In this document: positions 1 to 7,426 of the stretch, piece after piece | Layout of the letters: every line of letters begins with the position of its first letter | Position numbering within the stretch: position 1 is the stretch's first letter | Assembly (NCBI RefSeq): GCF_004570345.1 | Contig: NZ_SPQM01000126.1 | Location: 1 to 12,947, forward strand | DNA: 12,947 bases | Source: Blastococcus sp. CT_GayMR20 | GTDB taxonomy: Bacteria > Actinomycetota > Actinomycetes > Mycobacteriales > Geodermatophilaceae | Direction of reading: 5' to 3' | The notes under the pieces: model-generated | What the model saw: only the letters and a program-made list of their open reading frames with translations | Database searches by the model: none | What the model was told of the DNA's origin: nothing | Translations under genes and position numbers: made by a program

Positions 1-520
1 GGGTGAACCGGTCGACGTCCACCCCGGGTGACAGCTGCGCCATGCGGGTGCGGTCCGCGAGCGCCGGCGCCAGCCGGCCGCGGGTGTACTCGCTGATGTA
101 GGTGAGGACGTCGAGGTGCCCGGCGATGCGCTGCATCAGCTGGCGGGGACCCGGCAGGGCCACCCAGCCCGTCTCGTGGCCGTGCGTGATGCCGACCAGG
201 TGACCCACGCCGGCCGACCGCAGCGCGGGGGCGATCAGGCCCAGCGGCGCCGCCGCGCCGAACAGGGAGCTGTCGCACCCGTGCCGCCGGGCCAGCTCGG
301 CCGCCGTGCGCGCCACGCCACCGGTGGGCAGCAGCATGCCGGTCGGGTACCGGACGACGGGATAGGGCAGCGCCGCGTCGTACTCCTCCCAGCCCGGCGC
401 CCGGGAGGCCAGGACCACGATCGACTCCGGCGGCCGCCGGGCCAGCAGCGCGGCCACGAAGGTCTGGATGCCGCCCTGCCGGGGCGGGAAGTCGTTGGTG
501 ACGACGAGCGTCCGGTTCAC
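1..520 (-). CDS. pimB': PimB'-like GT4 mannosyltransferase, N-terminal part (left-arm copy)
   Basis: Mirror copy of the gene at 12428-12947, cut by the window edge after 173 codons. The GTG start at 518-520 overlaps the stop of the M48 gene by four bases (GTGA). It contains the same glycine-rich donor-domain loop (residues 14-18, RQGGI) and the HGHE motif (residues 113-116). The C-terminal, nucleotide-sugar-binding half of the GT-B fold lies outside the window. Both copies end at the identical codon, as expected if the window ends mark one contig end read twice. Confidence 0.8.
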   Translation of the reverse strand, partial: MNRTLVVTNDFPPRQGGIQTFVAALLARRPPESIVVLASRAPGWEEYDAALPYPVVRYPTGMLLPTGGVARTAAELARRHGCDSSLFGAAAPLGLIAPALRSAGVGHLVGITHGHETGWVALPGPRQLMQRIAGHLDVLTYISEYTRGRLAPALADRTRMAQLSPGVDVDRFT

Positions 521-1794
521 TGTCCGGCCAGCCGTTCCCAGTCGGCAGCCATGGCCACCCGCTGCGCCGCCGTGGGGTGGGACCCGAAGAACCACTGCCA
601 GGCCACCGGCGGGTCGGGATCGGACAGGTTCGTGACCGCCAGATCGCGCTGCATGTCGACGAAGGCCGCCGGGTCGGCCGTGAGGTCCAGGGCATGGACG
701 TCGGCCCGTGCCTCCACGTGCCGGGAGACGAGGTTCTGCACCGGCGTGGAGGCGAGCGTGCCGACGGCCAGCAGGAAGAGGAGGAGCGGCACGACGCGCG
801 GGTCGCCGACGGACTCGGCCCCGGCGCGGCGCAGCACGCGGCGCGAGGTGAGCAGCCACCCGAGCGCCGCGACGCCGGCACCTGCGCCGAGCGCGCCGAT
901 CAGAGTCCCGGTGAGGACGTCGTCGGTGGCCACGTGGCCGAGCTCGTGGGCGACGATCGACTCGACCTGGTCGTCGGGCAGCCGGTCGAGGACCGTGTCG
1001 TAGACGACGATCCGGCGGGTGGACCCGAAGCCGGAGACGTAGGCGTTCAGGGCCGTCGTCCGGCGCGAGGCGTCGGAGACCAGCACGTCCTCGACCGGCG
1101 TGCCGTTCTCGTCCGCCAGGGCGAGCAGGTCGGTGCGCAGCTGCCCGGACTCCAGCGGCGTGAACGTGTTGAAGGCGGGCTCCATGAGGACCGGCCAGAG
1201 GAACGAGCCGACCACCACCAGGGACGCCGCACCGGCGCCCGCCCACGCCCACCAGGTCCGCGGCACCCGGCGGGCGAGCCAGACCAGCGCGAGCAGCCCG
1301 AGCGCGGTGAGGGCCGCGTCGATGGCGGTGGAGACGGCGACGTCCCGGAGCCAGAGCGCCCAGCTGCGGGTGGACAGCCCGTAGCGGTGGCGGACCACCT
1401 CCCCGTACGCCGACAAGGGCAGCGTCACCAGCCGCCCGACCACAGCGAGGGCGAGGACACCCAGGAGGACCTGCCAGGCCCAGCCTCCGCCGAGCGGCGC
1501 GGCGACGGCGCGGACGAGGCGACCGCCCAGCCGGGTGAGCGCGAGGACGGCGGAGACGGTGAGGCCCAGCAGCAGGGACACCAGCGACGCGGGCCGGAGA
1601 GCGGCGGCGAACGACTCGGCCCGCCGGAGCTGGTCGGCGGTCAGGCCACCGGTGGGATCGACCTGAGTGCGGCCACCCGGCGGGACGGCGAGCACGTCCC
1701 ACGGCGTCCGCAGGACGATCACGAGGACGAGCGCGGCACCGAGGACGACGGCCGTGACCAGCGCTGCGCGACGGCCGCCCGCGTCAGCCCGCAC
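517..1794 (-). CDS. M48 (Ste24-like) membrane metalloprotease (left-arm copy)
   Basis: Mirror copy of 11154-12431, with an identical 425-residue translation. It has the HELGH zinc motif (residues 283-287), the downstream zinc-ligand glutamate in the SRHVEARAD segment (E361) and several membrane segments. It overlaps the downstream mannosyltransferase by four bases, so the two are probably co-transcribed. A strong hairpin terminator (1825-1866) separates it from the RipC-like gene upstream. See the right-arm entry for the domain description. Confidence 0.88.
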   Translation of the reverse strand: MRADAGGRRAALVTAVVLGAALVLVIVLRTPWDVLAVPPGGRTQVDPTGGLTADQLRRAESFAAALRPASLVSLLLGLTVSAVLALTRLGGRLVRAVAAPLGGGWAWQVLLGVLALAVVGRLVTLPLSAYGEVVRHRYGLSTRSWALWLRDVAVSTAIDAALTALGLLALVWLARRVPRTWWAWAGAGAASLVVVGSFLWPVLMEPAFNTFTPLESGQLRTDLLALADENGTPVEDVLVSDASRRTTALNAYVSGFGSTRRIVVYDTVLDRLPDDQVESIVAHELGHVATDDVLTGTLIGALGAGAGVAALGWLLTSRRVLRRAGAESVGDPRVVPLLLFLLAVGTLASTPVQNLVSRHVEARADVHALDLTADPAAFVDMQRDLAVTNLSDPDPPVAWQWFFGSHPTAAQRVAMAADWERLAGQ

Positions 1795-1824
1795 GCTCGC
1801 CCACCCGGGCGATCCTACTGAGCG

Positions 1825-1866
1825 GGCGAGGGCCGGTGACCCCGGACGGGATCACCGGCCCTCGCC
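1825..1866 (-). terminator. Long GC hairpin terminator (left-arm copy)
   Basis: Mirror copy of 11082-11123: a perfect 15-bp stem extendable to 19 pairs, without a U tract. It lies between the stop of the RipC-like gene and the start of the M48 gene. Confidence 0.75.
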
Positions 1867-1895
1867 GCGGCCGCCTGCAGGGGCAGGGGCCGTTC

Positions 1896-2981
1896 TCAGC
1901 CGATGCGACGGGCGTGGGTGAATCCGCTCATCGAGTTGAAGTCGACGACCATGACGGGCTTGCTCGACGTCGACGCGTGCACCATCTTGCCGTTGCCGAC
2001 ATACATGGCGACGTGGCTGGTGGGGCTGTAGTAGAAGAGCAGATCCCCCGGCTGGAGGTCGGAGACAGCGACCGGTGAGCCCATCCGCGACTGGCTGCTG
2101 CTCGAGTGCGGCAGGCTCACCCCGGCCGCCGAGTACGCGTACTGCGTCAGGCCCGAGCAGTCGAACGCGTTCGGACCGCCGGCGCCCCAGACGTAGGGGT
2201 CGCCGACCTGGGCCAGCGCCGTTTCCACGGCCACCTGGGCGGCGCCGCTGGGAGCCCCGACCCCGGTCGGCACCGCCTGCACCTGGGTGCCCCCATGCGC
2301 CTGGCTGACCGCCTGCTGCTGCGGAGCGCTCAGCGCCGCGTACTGGCGCTGGAAGTCGGCGATCTGGGCCTCGAGGTCCTGCTGCTGCGCAGCGATCTGA
2401 TCGACCGACCGCTGCGCCTCCGTCTGTGCTGCATCAGCGGCCGCCTCGGCGGACTCGGCCTGCTCGGAGGCGAGGGCGACCTCGGCCAGGGAGTCGCTGG
2501 TGTACCCGGCGATGGCGTCGAGAGTGCCCATCTGGTGCAGCAACTCGTCGGCGGAATCGCTGGTCAGCAGCACGTCGAGGTGGGACAACCCCTCGCTCGT
2601 GTACGCCGACCGCGCGAGCTGGCGGATCTGCCCGTCGAGGGCGACGAGCTGCTGCTGGGCCTCCGCCGCCGCCTGCTCGGCGCCGGCGACGGCCGCCTGC
2701 TGCTGCTCGAGCCGGACCTTGGCCTCGTTCAACTGCTCGGTGACGACCTCGAGCTGGTGCTCGGCGTCCGCGACGCGCTGAGCGGCTTCCGCGGCTGTGG
2801 TCGCGTCACCCGGGACGGCAGCGGCGGTGCCCGGGAGAACGGTCAGCGTGAGCGCCGCGGTGGCCCCGAGGAGGAGTCCGGAACGCAGCCATCCGACGTG
2901 ACCGGGACGAGCGCGACCGGCCGGGGAATCGGTGCTGAGCTGTTCGAGGGCGTGCGGCAGTACGGCGTGTGGGGTCGCCAC
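1896..2981 (-). CDS. ripC: RipC-like NlpC/P60 peptidoglycan endopeptidase (left-arm copy)
   Basis: Mirror copy of 9967-11052, 361 residues from a GTG start. It has a signal peptide, a long Gln/Ala-rich coiled coil and a C-terminal NlpC/P60 domain with Cys275, His323 and His335. A longer frame opens upstream at 3101, but that start lies inside the c-di-AMP riboswitch and is rejected. Domain details are in the right-arm entry. Confidence 0.87.
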   Translation of the reverse strand: MATPHAVLPHALEQLSTDSPAGRARPGHVGWLRSGLLLGATAALTLTVLPGTAAAVPGDATTAAEAAQRVADAEHQLEVVTEQLNEAKVRLEQQQAAVAGAEQAAAEAQQQLVALDGQIRQLARSAYTSEGLSHLDVLLTSDSADELLHQMGTLDAIAGYTSDSLAEVALASEQAESAEAAADAAQTEAQRSVDQIAAQQQDLEAQIADFQRQYAALSAPQQQAVSQAHGGTQVQAVPTGVGAPSGAAQVAVETALAQVGDPYVWGAGGPNAFDCSGLTQYAYSAAGVSLPHSSSSQSRMGSPVAVSDLQPGDLLFYYSPTSHVAMYVGNGKMVHASTSSKPVMVVDFNSMSGFTHARRIG

Positions 2982-2990
2982 GAGCGGCGG

Positions 2991-3172
2991 CTCTCCGTTT
3001 CTTCCTCTGCAACCGCCTACCGAGTTAGCTGACGGGTTCGGGCTGGGAAGACTGGCCCTATCCCCTGCACACCGGCGAGCCGGCCCTACAGGGGAACTCA
3101 CCCCAGGACTGCGGTGGGTCCCCGGTTCGCCGTCGGACGCATGTCACGCCCTCGGGCAATTCGGCGGTGTCC
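2991..3172 (-). promoter_or_regulatory. ydaO/yuaA-type c-di-AMP riboswitch (left-arm copy)
   Basis: Mirror copy of the element at 9776-9957, reading toward the RipC-like gene at 1896-2981. The conserved 3' block CCCGAACCCGTCAGCTAAC is at 3024-3042 on the minus strand. Confidence 0.85.
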
Positions 3173-3222
3173 GGCCGAGGCCGCCCTTCTGCGGGCGACG
3201 ACCACTCGGTCGAACGGCGACG

Positions 3223-3251
3223 ACCCTACGACCGTGATGTTGCCGTGACAA
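3223..3251 (-). promoter_or_regulatory. Sigma-70-like promoter of the riboswitch leader (left-arm copy)
   Basis: Mirror copy of 9697-9725. On the minus strand it reads -35 TTGTCA, a 17-base spacer and -10 TAGGGT. Confidence 0.65.
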
Positions 3252-3365
3252 ACGGAGGCTCCTGGGGCGGGTGTGACGAACGTCCCGATGCGTGGCGTTC
3301 GCGCAGGTCAGGCGCGTTCCACGACGGGGATGTGACCTGACCCGGACTGGTCCGTCCGGTACCCG

Positions 3366-3698
3366 TCAGCCGGTCCGGCGACCGCCGGCGGGCCCGTCCC
3401 GGTGGCCCTCGCGGTGTCGCAGCGGGGGCACGAGGCCGACGTCGGCGAGGGCCCGGACCGCACGCCGCTCGACGTCGTCGAACTCCACCACCACTCCGGG
3501 CGGGGGCACGACGACGTCCTCCGCGGCCGGTCCGGCCGGCGGCTCGGCAGCGGGGTCGCCGACGCGCACCCGGGCGGTCATCGGGACCACCACCGGGTCG
3601 GTGCTCTGCCAGCCGGGCGGTGCGCCCAGCAGGACGGTGACGACGCAGTCGGCGCAGCCCGTGCCCCGGGCGGTGCAGGTGTCGCAGTCGATCAGCAT
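3366..3698 (-). CDS. Small protein with two CxxC pairs, unknown function (left-arm copy)
   Basis: Mirror copy of 9250-9582, 110 residues. The N-terminus carries C5-x2-C8-x6-C15-x2-C18, a likely metal knuckle, and the C-terminal third has an acidic/hydrophobic helix-like stretch (residues 70-90). A GGAGGAG ribosome binding site lies 8 bases before the ATG. The RecA-NDp-type promoter is at 3728-3750. I do not recognise a function. Confidence 0.8.
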   Translation of the reverse strand: MLIDCDTCTARGTGCADCVVTVLLGAPPGWQSTDPVVVPMTARVRVGDPAAEPPAGPAAEDVVVPPPGVVVEFDDVERRAVRALADVGLVPPLRHREGHRDGPAGGRRTG

Positions 3699-3727
3699 GT
3701 CTGGTTCTCCTCCGTGAGTCGTTCCGC

Positions 3728-3750
3728 ACGGTAGGAGGGGCCACCGACAA
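3728..3750 (-). promoter_or_regulatory. RecA-NDp/PafBC-type promoter (left-arm copy)
   Basis: Mirror copy of 9198-9220: TTGTCGGTG, 8 bases, TACCGT, reading toward the CxxC protein gene at 3366-3698. Confidence 0.75.
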
Positions 3751-3766
3751 TTCCCCGCGGCCGGCC

Positions 3767-5521
3767 TCAGGTGCCGGCGAACTCCCAGTGCCACGGCTCC
3801 TCGCGCCCGCGGCCCGGCTCGGCCCAGTCGGGGTGCAGGAAGCCGAAGCGCGCCGAGTTCGCCTTCATCCAGCTGTACTGCGGGGTGCCGAACTGCTCGA
3901 TGCCCCCGCAGAGGTCGACGGCCAGCCCCCACCCGTGGTTGCTGGTGCCCGGCACGGCGGCCAGGGCCGGCTTCTGCCCGTAGAGCCGCACCTGACTGGC
4001 GTAGGTGCGGTAGGAGTCGGTGATGCAGATCGGCGTGCCGAAGGCCCCGGCGAAGGCGGTCGACATCGCCCGGTAGGCCGCCGCGGCGTCGCACCGCAGC
4101 GCGTGCCCGGCCACGCCCAGGGGGCACATCGCGCTGGGTGGGATCAGCCCGTTGGGATAGCCGCCCCAGGCGCGGGCCCCGTCGTAGCTCGGCGGATAGA
4201 CGGTGTTGCCGCACTCGACCTCGAGCGCGCCGCCGGTGGGTCCGGGGGCCGGCACCGGCGCGCGCTGGCCCAGGCTGGGCCGCCCGATGCCCAGCACCTG
4301 GTCGGCGGGCAGGGTGCGGACGACGACCGCGCCCGCGCGTCCGTCGGCGGCGAGCATGGTCTGGGGATCCAGGGCGACGCCGACGTGACCCAGTCCCGAC
4401 TCGGCGTTGCCGAGGAACACGAGGTCGCCGGGCAGCACGTCGGCCGCGCCGACAGGGGTGGTGACGGCGAACAGGTCGTCCTGCGTGCCGGGCAGCGCGA
4501 TCCCGGCGCGGCCGTAGACCGACTGCACCAGCGATCCGCAGTCCCACGACTCCGGCCCGGCCGTGCCGGGCGCGTAGGGCCGGCCGAGGGCCTCCATGGC
4601 GGCCGAGACGGCGGTGAGGGTCTCCCCCGGGAGGACCAGGAGGGACGTCGGCTGGCGCGGGAGCTGCGCGGCGCCCGGCTGCGCTCCACCGCCACCGGCC
4701 CCCACGGGCACGAGGCCCCCGGGGAGCCCGGCCGCCGGGTTCCGCAGCGCGGCCGCAGGCGTACCGGCGACGCCGGCCGCGGTGAGCTCGTCGACGTACG
4801 CCTTCCAGTTGGCCGCCGTCCGGTCGTTCACGTCGACCTGTTCCCGCTGCAGCTGGGACAGCTGCCGGTCGACCTCGCCCAGGGCGGCGTCGAGCTCGTC
4901 GGTGACCGCGGTCGCCGCGGCCTCGAGCTCGGCGACGCGGGCGGCCACCTCGTCCGCCCGGGCCCGCGCCTGCTCGAGCGCCGCGTTCGCGCGCTGCTGC
5001 TCGGCCAGGGCGGCCTGGCGCTGCTGCTCGGCGGCTCCGATCACCTCGGCGGCGTGCGCGTCCACCACGTCGAGGAAGGCCATCGCGGAGAGGACGTCGC
5101 CCGGGTCGCCACCGGAGAGCAGGAGCGTCAGCGGTGTGACCGCGCCGCCGTCCCGGTAGATCGCGGAGGCGTAGCTCGCGACCACCGCCTGGTAGCCGGC
5201 CAGTTCCCCGTCGGCGTCGGCCACCACCCCCTCCGCCGCCGCCACCCCGGCCTCGGCGTCGGTCAGCGCCTGCCGCGCCGCGACCACCTCGCCCTGCTGC
5301 TCCTGCAGGCCGGTCTGCACCTCGGCCGCGCGCTGCTGCAGCTGGTCGAGCGCCTCGCTCTCGAGGACGGCGGTCGTGCCACCGGGCTGGTCGCTGGGCG
5401 CGGCCGCGGCCGGGCCGGCGAGCGCCACTGCCGCAGCCAGCGACACAGCGGCAGCGAGCGCCACCGGCGCCCCACGCGGAGCGGTCCAGGCGTGGGTGCG
5501 CCACGGGGAGCGCACGAACAT
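3767..5521 (-). CDS. Secreted NlpC/P60 - M15 peptidase fusion (left-arm copy)
   Basis: Mirror copy of 7427-9181, with an identical 584-residue translation. It has a signal peptide, a coiled coil, an NlpC/P60-like domain with an altered active site and a C-terminal VanY-like M15 domain. Large open frames on the plus strand across this gene are GC-driven shadows with arginine- and glycine-rich composition and no recognisable domains. Confidence 0.87.
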   Translation of the reverse strand: MFVRSPWRTHAWTAPRGAPVALAAAVSLAAAVALAGPAAAAPSDQPGGTTAVLESEALDQLQQRAAEVQTGLQEQQGEVVAARQALTDAEAGVAAAEGVVADADGELAGYQAVVASYASAIYRDGGAVTPLTLLLSGGDPGDVLSAMAFLDVVDAHAAEVIGAAEQQRQAALAEQQRANAALEQARARADEVAARVAELEAAATAVTDELDAALGEVDRQLSQLQREQVDVNDRTAANWKAYVDELTAAGVAGTPAAALRNPAAGLPGGLVPVGAGGGGAQPGAAQLPRQPTSLLVLPGETLTAVSAAMEALGRPYAPGTAGPESWDCGSLVQSVYGRAGIALPGTQDDLFAVTTPVGAADVLPGDLVFLGNAESGLGHVGVALDPQTMLAADGRAGAVVVRTLPADQVLGIGRPSLGQRAPVPAPGPTGGALEVECGNTVYPPSYDGARAWGGYPNGLIPPSAMCPLGVAGHALRCDAAAAYRAMSTAFAGAFGTPICITDSYRTYASQVRLYGQKPALAAVPGTSNHGWGLAVDLCGGIEQFGTPQYSWMKANSARFGFLHPDWAEPGRGREEPWHWEFAGT

Positions 5522-5690
5522 CGGACCACCTCTGCGTATCGGGGCCGGCTGCGCCCCACCGGGGAGATGGTGTCCTGGTCACTGGCAAACCGCCAGGTGA
5601 GGCGGCGCGGTTCCCCCTGGCGGGGCGACGGTCCAGGCCTGGCACGTCCTCCGAACGGGCGTCACCGTGGCCGACCCGTCCCGGCGTGGG

Positions 5691-5708
5691 AATGACAGAA
5701 CTGTCATT
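5691..5708. promoter_or_regulatory. 18-base palindrome in the divergent promoter region (left-arm copy)
   Basis: AATGACAG-AA-CTGTCATT is a perfect 8-base inverted repeat with a two-base centre. It overlaps the upstream candidate starts of the exonuclease and provides the TGTCA half of a RecA-NDp-like element. Its symmetry suggests a dimeric regulator site. Confidence 0.5.
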
Positions 5709-5723
5709 AGTCCGACCTACCGT
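5701..5723 (+). promoter_or_regulatory. RecA-NDp-like promoter of the exonuclease (left-arm copy)
   Basis: CTGTCATTA, exactly 8 bases, then TACCGT. This matches the layout TTGTCRGTG-N8-TANNNT at six of nine upstream positions and at the -10. A start site about 7-8 bases after the -10 falls on the GTG at 5731, giving a leaderless message. Confidence 0.5.
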
Positions 5724-5730
5724 CCGCCCC

Positions 5731-6417
5731 GTGCCGTCCTCCCCCGCCCTGCCCACCCCCGATCTGCGGACCCTGGTCCCGGGCGCCCCGCGGTACGAGC
5801 AGGTGACCATCGACGAGCTGGGCACGCCGCTGGCCGACGTCACCTTCGTCGTGGTCGACCTCGAGACCACCGGTGGCTCGCCGAAGGACAACGCCATCAC
5901 CGAGATCGGCGCCGTCAAGGTCCGCGGCGGCGTCGTCCTGGGCGAGTTCCAGACGCTGGTCGACCCCGGCTGCGAGATCCCGCCCTACATCAGCGTCCTG
6001 ACCGGCATCACCTCGATGATGGTGGCCGCCGCGCCGCGGATCGGCGCGGTGCTCCCCGGGTTCCTCGAGTTCGCCCGCGGCGCCGTCCTGGTTGCGCACA
6101 ACGCCCCGTTCGACCTCGGGTTCCTCAAGGCGGCGTGCGCGGAGAGCGGACTGGCGTGGCCCGCCGCGGCCTCGGTCGACACCGCGGTGCTCGCCCGCCG
6201 CCTGCTCACCCGGGACGAGGTGCCCAACTGCAAGCTGGCCACCCTGGCCCCGTACTTCCGCGCGACGACGTCGCCCACGCACCGGGCACTGGACGACGCC
6301 AAGGCCACGGTCGACGTCCTCCACGGGTTGTTCGAGCGGCTCGGCCCCCTCGGCATCACGTCGCTCGAGGAGCTCACCAGCCTGATCCGGCTCCGCTGCT
6401 CCCCGGCGGAGAAGTAG
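5731..6417 (+). CDS. DEDDh 3'-5' exonuclease, truncated by the fold-back (left-arm copy)
   Basis: This copy carries the whole exonuclease domain: D43 and E45 in VVDLETTG, D128 in [10 protein letters not shown], and H184/D189 in HRALDDA. After residue 218 the frame leaves the arm, adds ten foreign residues ([10 protein letters not shown]) read from the antisense of the GIY-YIG region, and stops at 6417. Those ten residues are a product of the junction, not gene sequence. GTG 5731 is chosen as the start because the RecA-NDp-like promoter lies just upstream. GTG 5686 and ATG 5692 are in-frame alternatives, but they lie upstream of or within that promoter. The intact family protein is a fusion of roughly 600 residues. 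Confidence 0.7.
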   Translation: MPSSPALPTPDLRTLVPGAPRYEQVTIDELGTPLADVTFVVVDLETTGGSPKDNAITEIGAVKVRGGVVLGEFQTLVDPGCEIPPYISVLTGITSMMVAAAPRIGAVLPGFLEFARGAVLVAHNAPFDLGFLKAACAESGLAWPAAASVDTAVLARRLLTRDEVPNCKLATLAPYFRATTSPTHRALDDAKATVDVLHGLFERLGPLGITSLEELTSLIRLRCSPAEK

Positions 6418-7217
6418 CTGCGCACGCGGCTGCGCAGGTCGTTGGACGTGCCGACGTACAGCGGCTCGTCGCGGGGCCCGCGGAAGAGGTAGACGCCCGG
6501 CCCGCGAGGCACGCTGTCGGCCAGGTGCCGCTTGCGCAGCCGCTCGGGGTCGACCTGCCGGGTCAGGCTGGTGAGCTCCTCGAGCGACGTGATGCCGAGG
6601 GGGCCGAGCCGCTCGAACAACCCGTGGAGGACGTCGACCGTGGCCTTGGCGTCGTCCAGTGCCCGGTGCGTGGGCGACGTCGTCGCGCGGAAGTACGGGG
6701 CCAGGGTGGCCAGCTTGCAGTTGGGCACCTCGTCCCGGGTGAGCAGGCGGCGGGCGAGCACCGCGGTGTCGACCGAGGCCGCGGCGGGCCACGCCAGTCC
6801 GCTCTCCGCGCACGCCGCCTTGAGGAACCCGAGGTCGAACGGGGCGTTGTGCGCAACCAGGACGGCGCCGCGGGCGAACTCGAGGAACCCGGGGAGCACC
6901 GCGCCGATCCGCGGCGCGGCGGCCACCATCATCGAGGTGATGCCGGTCAGGACGCTGATGTAGGGCGGGATCTCGCAGCCGGGGTCGACCAGCGTCTGGA
7001 ACTCGCCCAGGACGACGCCGCCGCGGACCTTGACGGCGCCGATCTCGGTGATGGCGTTGTCCTTCGGCGAGCCACCGGTGGTCTCGAGGTCGACCACGAC
7101 GAAGGTGACGTCGGCCAGCGGCGTGCCCAGCTCGTCGATGGTCACCTGCTCGTACCGCGGGGCGCCCGGGACCAGGGTCCGCAGATCGGGGGTGGGCAGG
7201 GCGGGGGAGGACGGCAC
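5985..7217 (-). CDS. DEDDh exonuclease - GIY-YIG nuclease fusion, chimeric 3' end
   Basis: This is the more complete copy and resembles M. tuberculosis Rv2191. The DnaQ-epsilon-like domain (about residues 35-210) has ExoI VVDLETTG (D43, E45), Exo[12 protein letters not shown] (D128) and ExoIII HRALDDA (H184, D189), the full DEDDh set. A linker in the spacer leads to a UvrC/Cho-type GIY-YIG start: GVYLF (241-245), YVG (254-256) and the catalytic-type arginine R264 in LRSRVRSYF. Such proteins are presumed to act in DNA repair as a 3'-5' exonuclease plus endonuclease. Authentic sequence ends near 6386 (residue 277 or 278). The remaining 130 or so residues, down to 5985, are antisense of the exonuclease. 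The GIY-YIG metal-binding glutamate and the rest of the protein are missing. The GTG at 7217 follows a RecA-NDp-like promoter and would be leaderless; GTG 7262 and ATG 7256 are alternatives. Confidence 0.75.
   Translation of the reverse strand: MPSSPALPTPDLRTLVPGAPRYEQVTIDELGTPLADVTFVVVDLETTGGSPKDNAITEIGAVKVRGGVVLGEFQTLVDPGCEIPPYISVLTGITSMMVAAAPRIGAVLPGFLEFARGAVLVAHNAPFDLGFLKAACAESGLAWPAAASVDTAVLARRLLTRDEVPNCKLATLAPYFRATTSPTHRALDDAKATVDVLHGLFERLGPLGITSLEELTSLTRQVDPERLRKRHLADSVPRGPGVYLFRGPRDEPLYVGTSNDLRSRVRSYFSAGEQRSRIRLVSSSSDVMPRGPSRSNNPWRTSTVALASSSARCVGDVVARKYGARVASLQLGTSSRVSRRRASTAVSTEAAAGHASPLSAHAALRNPRSNGALCATRTAPRANSRNPGSTAPIRGAAATIIEVMPVRTLM
6386..6562. other. Unique 177-base spacer between the arms
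   Basis: This is the only stretch present once. On the minus strand it continues the exonuclease reading frame without interruption into the start of a GIY-YIG domain, so it is authentic coding DNA of that gene and not filler. The fold-back therefore sits at the 6385/6386 side. At 6563 the minus strand simply reads on from exonuclease to linker, whereas at 6386 it jumps to the antisense of the exonuclease. Confidence 0.9.
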
Positions 7218-7224
7218 GGGGCGG

Positions 7225-7247
7225 ACGGTAGGTCGGACTAATGACAG
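7225..7247 (-). promoter_or_regulatory. RecA-NDp-like promoter of the exonuclease
   Basis: On the minus strand: CTGTCATTA, 8 bases, TACCGT. The RecA-NDp consensus, as established for actinobacterial DNA-damage promoters bound by PafBC, is TTGTCRGTG-N8-TANNNT. The spacing and -10 are exact, while the upstream half matches at six of nine positions. The predicted start site coincides with GTG 7217. Damage inducibility of the mycobacterial homologue, as I recall it, fits this reading. Confidence 0.5.
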
Positions 7248-7257
7248 TTCTGTCATT
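7240..7257. promoter_or_regulatory. 18-base palindrome between divergent genes
   Basis: On the plus strand AATGACAG-TT-CTGTCATT, a perfect 8-base inverted repeat. It places TGTCA half-sites facing both the exonuclease and the peptidase fusion gene. Only the exonuclease-facing side has a TANNNT box 8 bases after the 9-base upstream element, so a dimeric operator or a two-sided activator site are both possible. Confidence 0.5.
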
Positions 7258-7324
7258 CCCACGCCGGGACGGGTCGGCCACGGTGACGCCCGTTCGGAGG
7301 ACGTGCCAGGCCTGGACCGTCGCC

Positions 7325-7366
7325 CCGCCAGGGGGAACCGCGCCGCCTCACCTGGCGGTTTGCCAG
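7325..7366 (+). promoter_or_regulatory. Two mutually exclusive hairpins in the leader of the peptidase fusion gene
   Basis: CCGCCAGG (7325-7332) pairs perfectly with CCTGGCGG (7351-7358). The segment CTGGC (7352-7356) can instead pair with GCCAG (7362-7366) around a GGTTT loop. A further palindrome, CCAGGCCTGG, is at 7306-7315. No convincing -10 box was found between here and the start codon, so whether this is RNA structure or a DNA-binding cluster is open. Confidence 0.3.
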
Positions 7367-7426
7367 TGACCAGGACACCATCTCCCCGGTGGGGCGCAGC
7401 CGGCCCCGATACGCAGAGGTGGTCCG

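Larger units (their letters stand above)
1..6385 (+). repeat. Left arm of a 6385-bp perfect inverted repeat
   Basis: This arm is the reverse complement of 6563-12947, with base i pairing with base 12948-i. The first bases (GGGTGAACCGGTCGACGTCC) are the exact reverse complement of the last bases of the window. Genes, promoters, riboswitch and terminator all recur at mirrored positions with identical translations. The first mismatch on leaving the arm is at 6386 (T, opposite 6562 G), after which 6387-6391 still pair with 6557-6561. Silent positions and intergenic DNA are identical too, so the copies have had no time to diverge or are the same molecule read twice. Confidence 0.97.

Noticed and set aside
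3788..5695. A 635-codon open frame antisense to the peptidase fusion gene (mirror at 7253-9160)
   Set aside because: No domain, signal or motif is recognisable, and the opposite strand has two complete enzyme domains. It is a GC shadow.
3366..5918. An 850-codon open frame on the minus strand (and its mirror at 7030-9582)
   Set aside because: It is arginine- and glycine-rich low-complexity sequence lying out of frame over the peptidase fusion gene and picks up the real CxxC protein only at its end. High GC keeps the frame open.
6386..6562. Hairpin telomere or replication origin of a linear replicon at the palindrome centre
   Set aside because: The spacer is ordinary coding sequence for the GIY-YIG domain, not a telomere-like palindrome with a tiny loop, and no resolvase, Rep or origin repeats are nearby.
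5667..7241. Open frames of 524 codons crossing the spacer on each strand (also 5707-7281)
   Set aside because: They start in frame +1 relative to the exonuclease and become antisense across the junction. They exist only because the palindrome preserves an open shadow frame.
7263..7426. LexA/SOS box or a recognised riboswitch in the divergent region
   Set aside because: No CGAAC-N4-GTTCG-type site is present. The GGGGGAACC stretch lacks the other conserved ydaO blocks.
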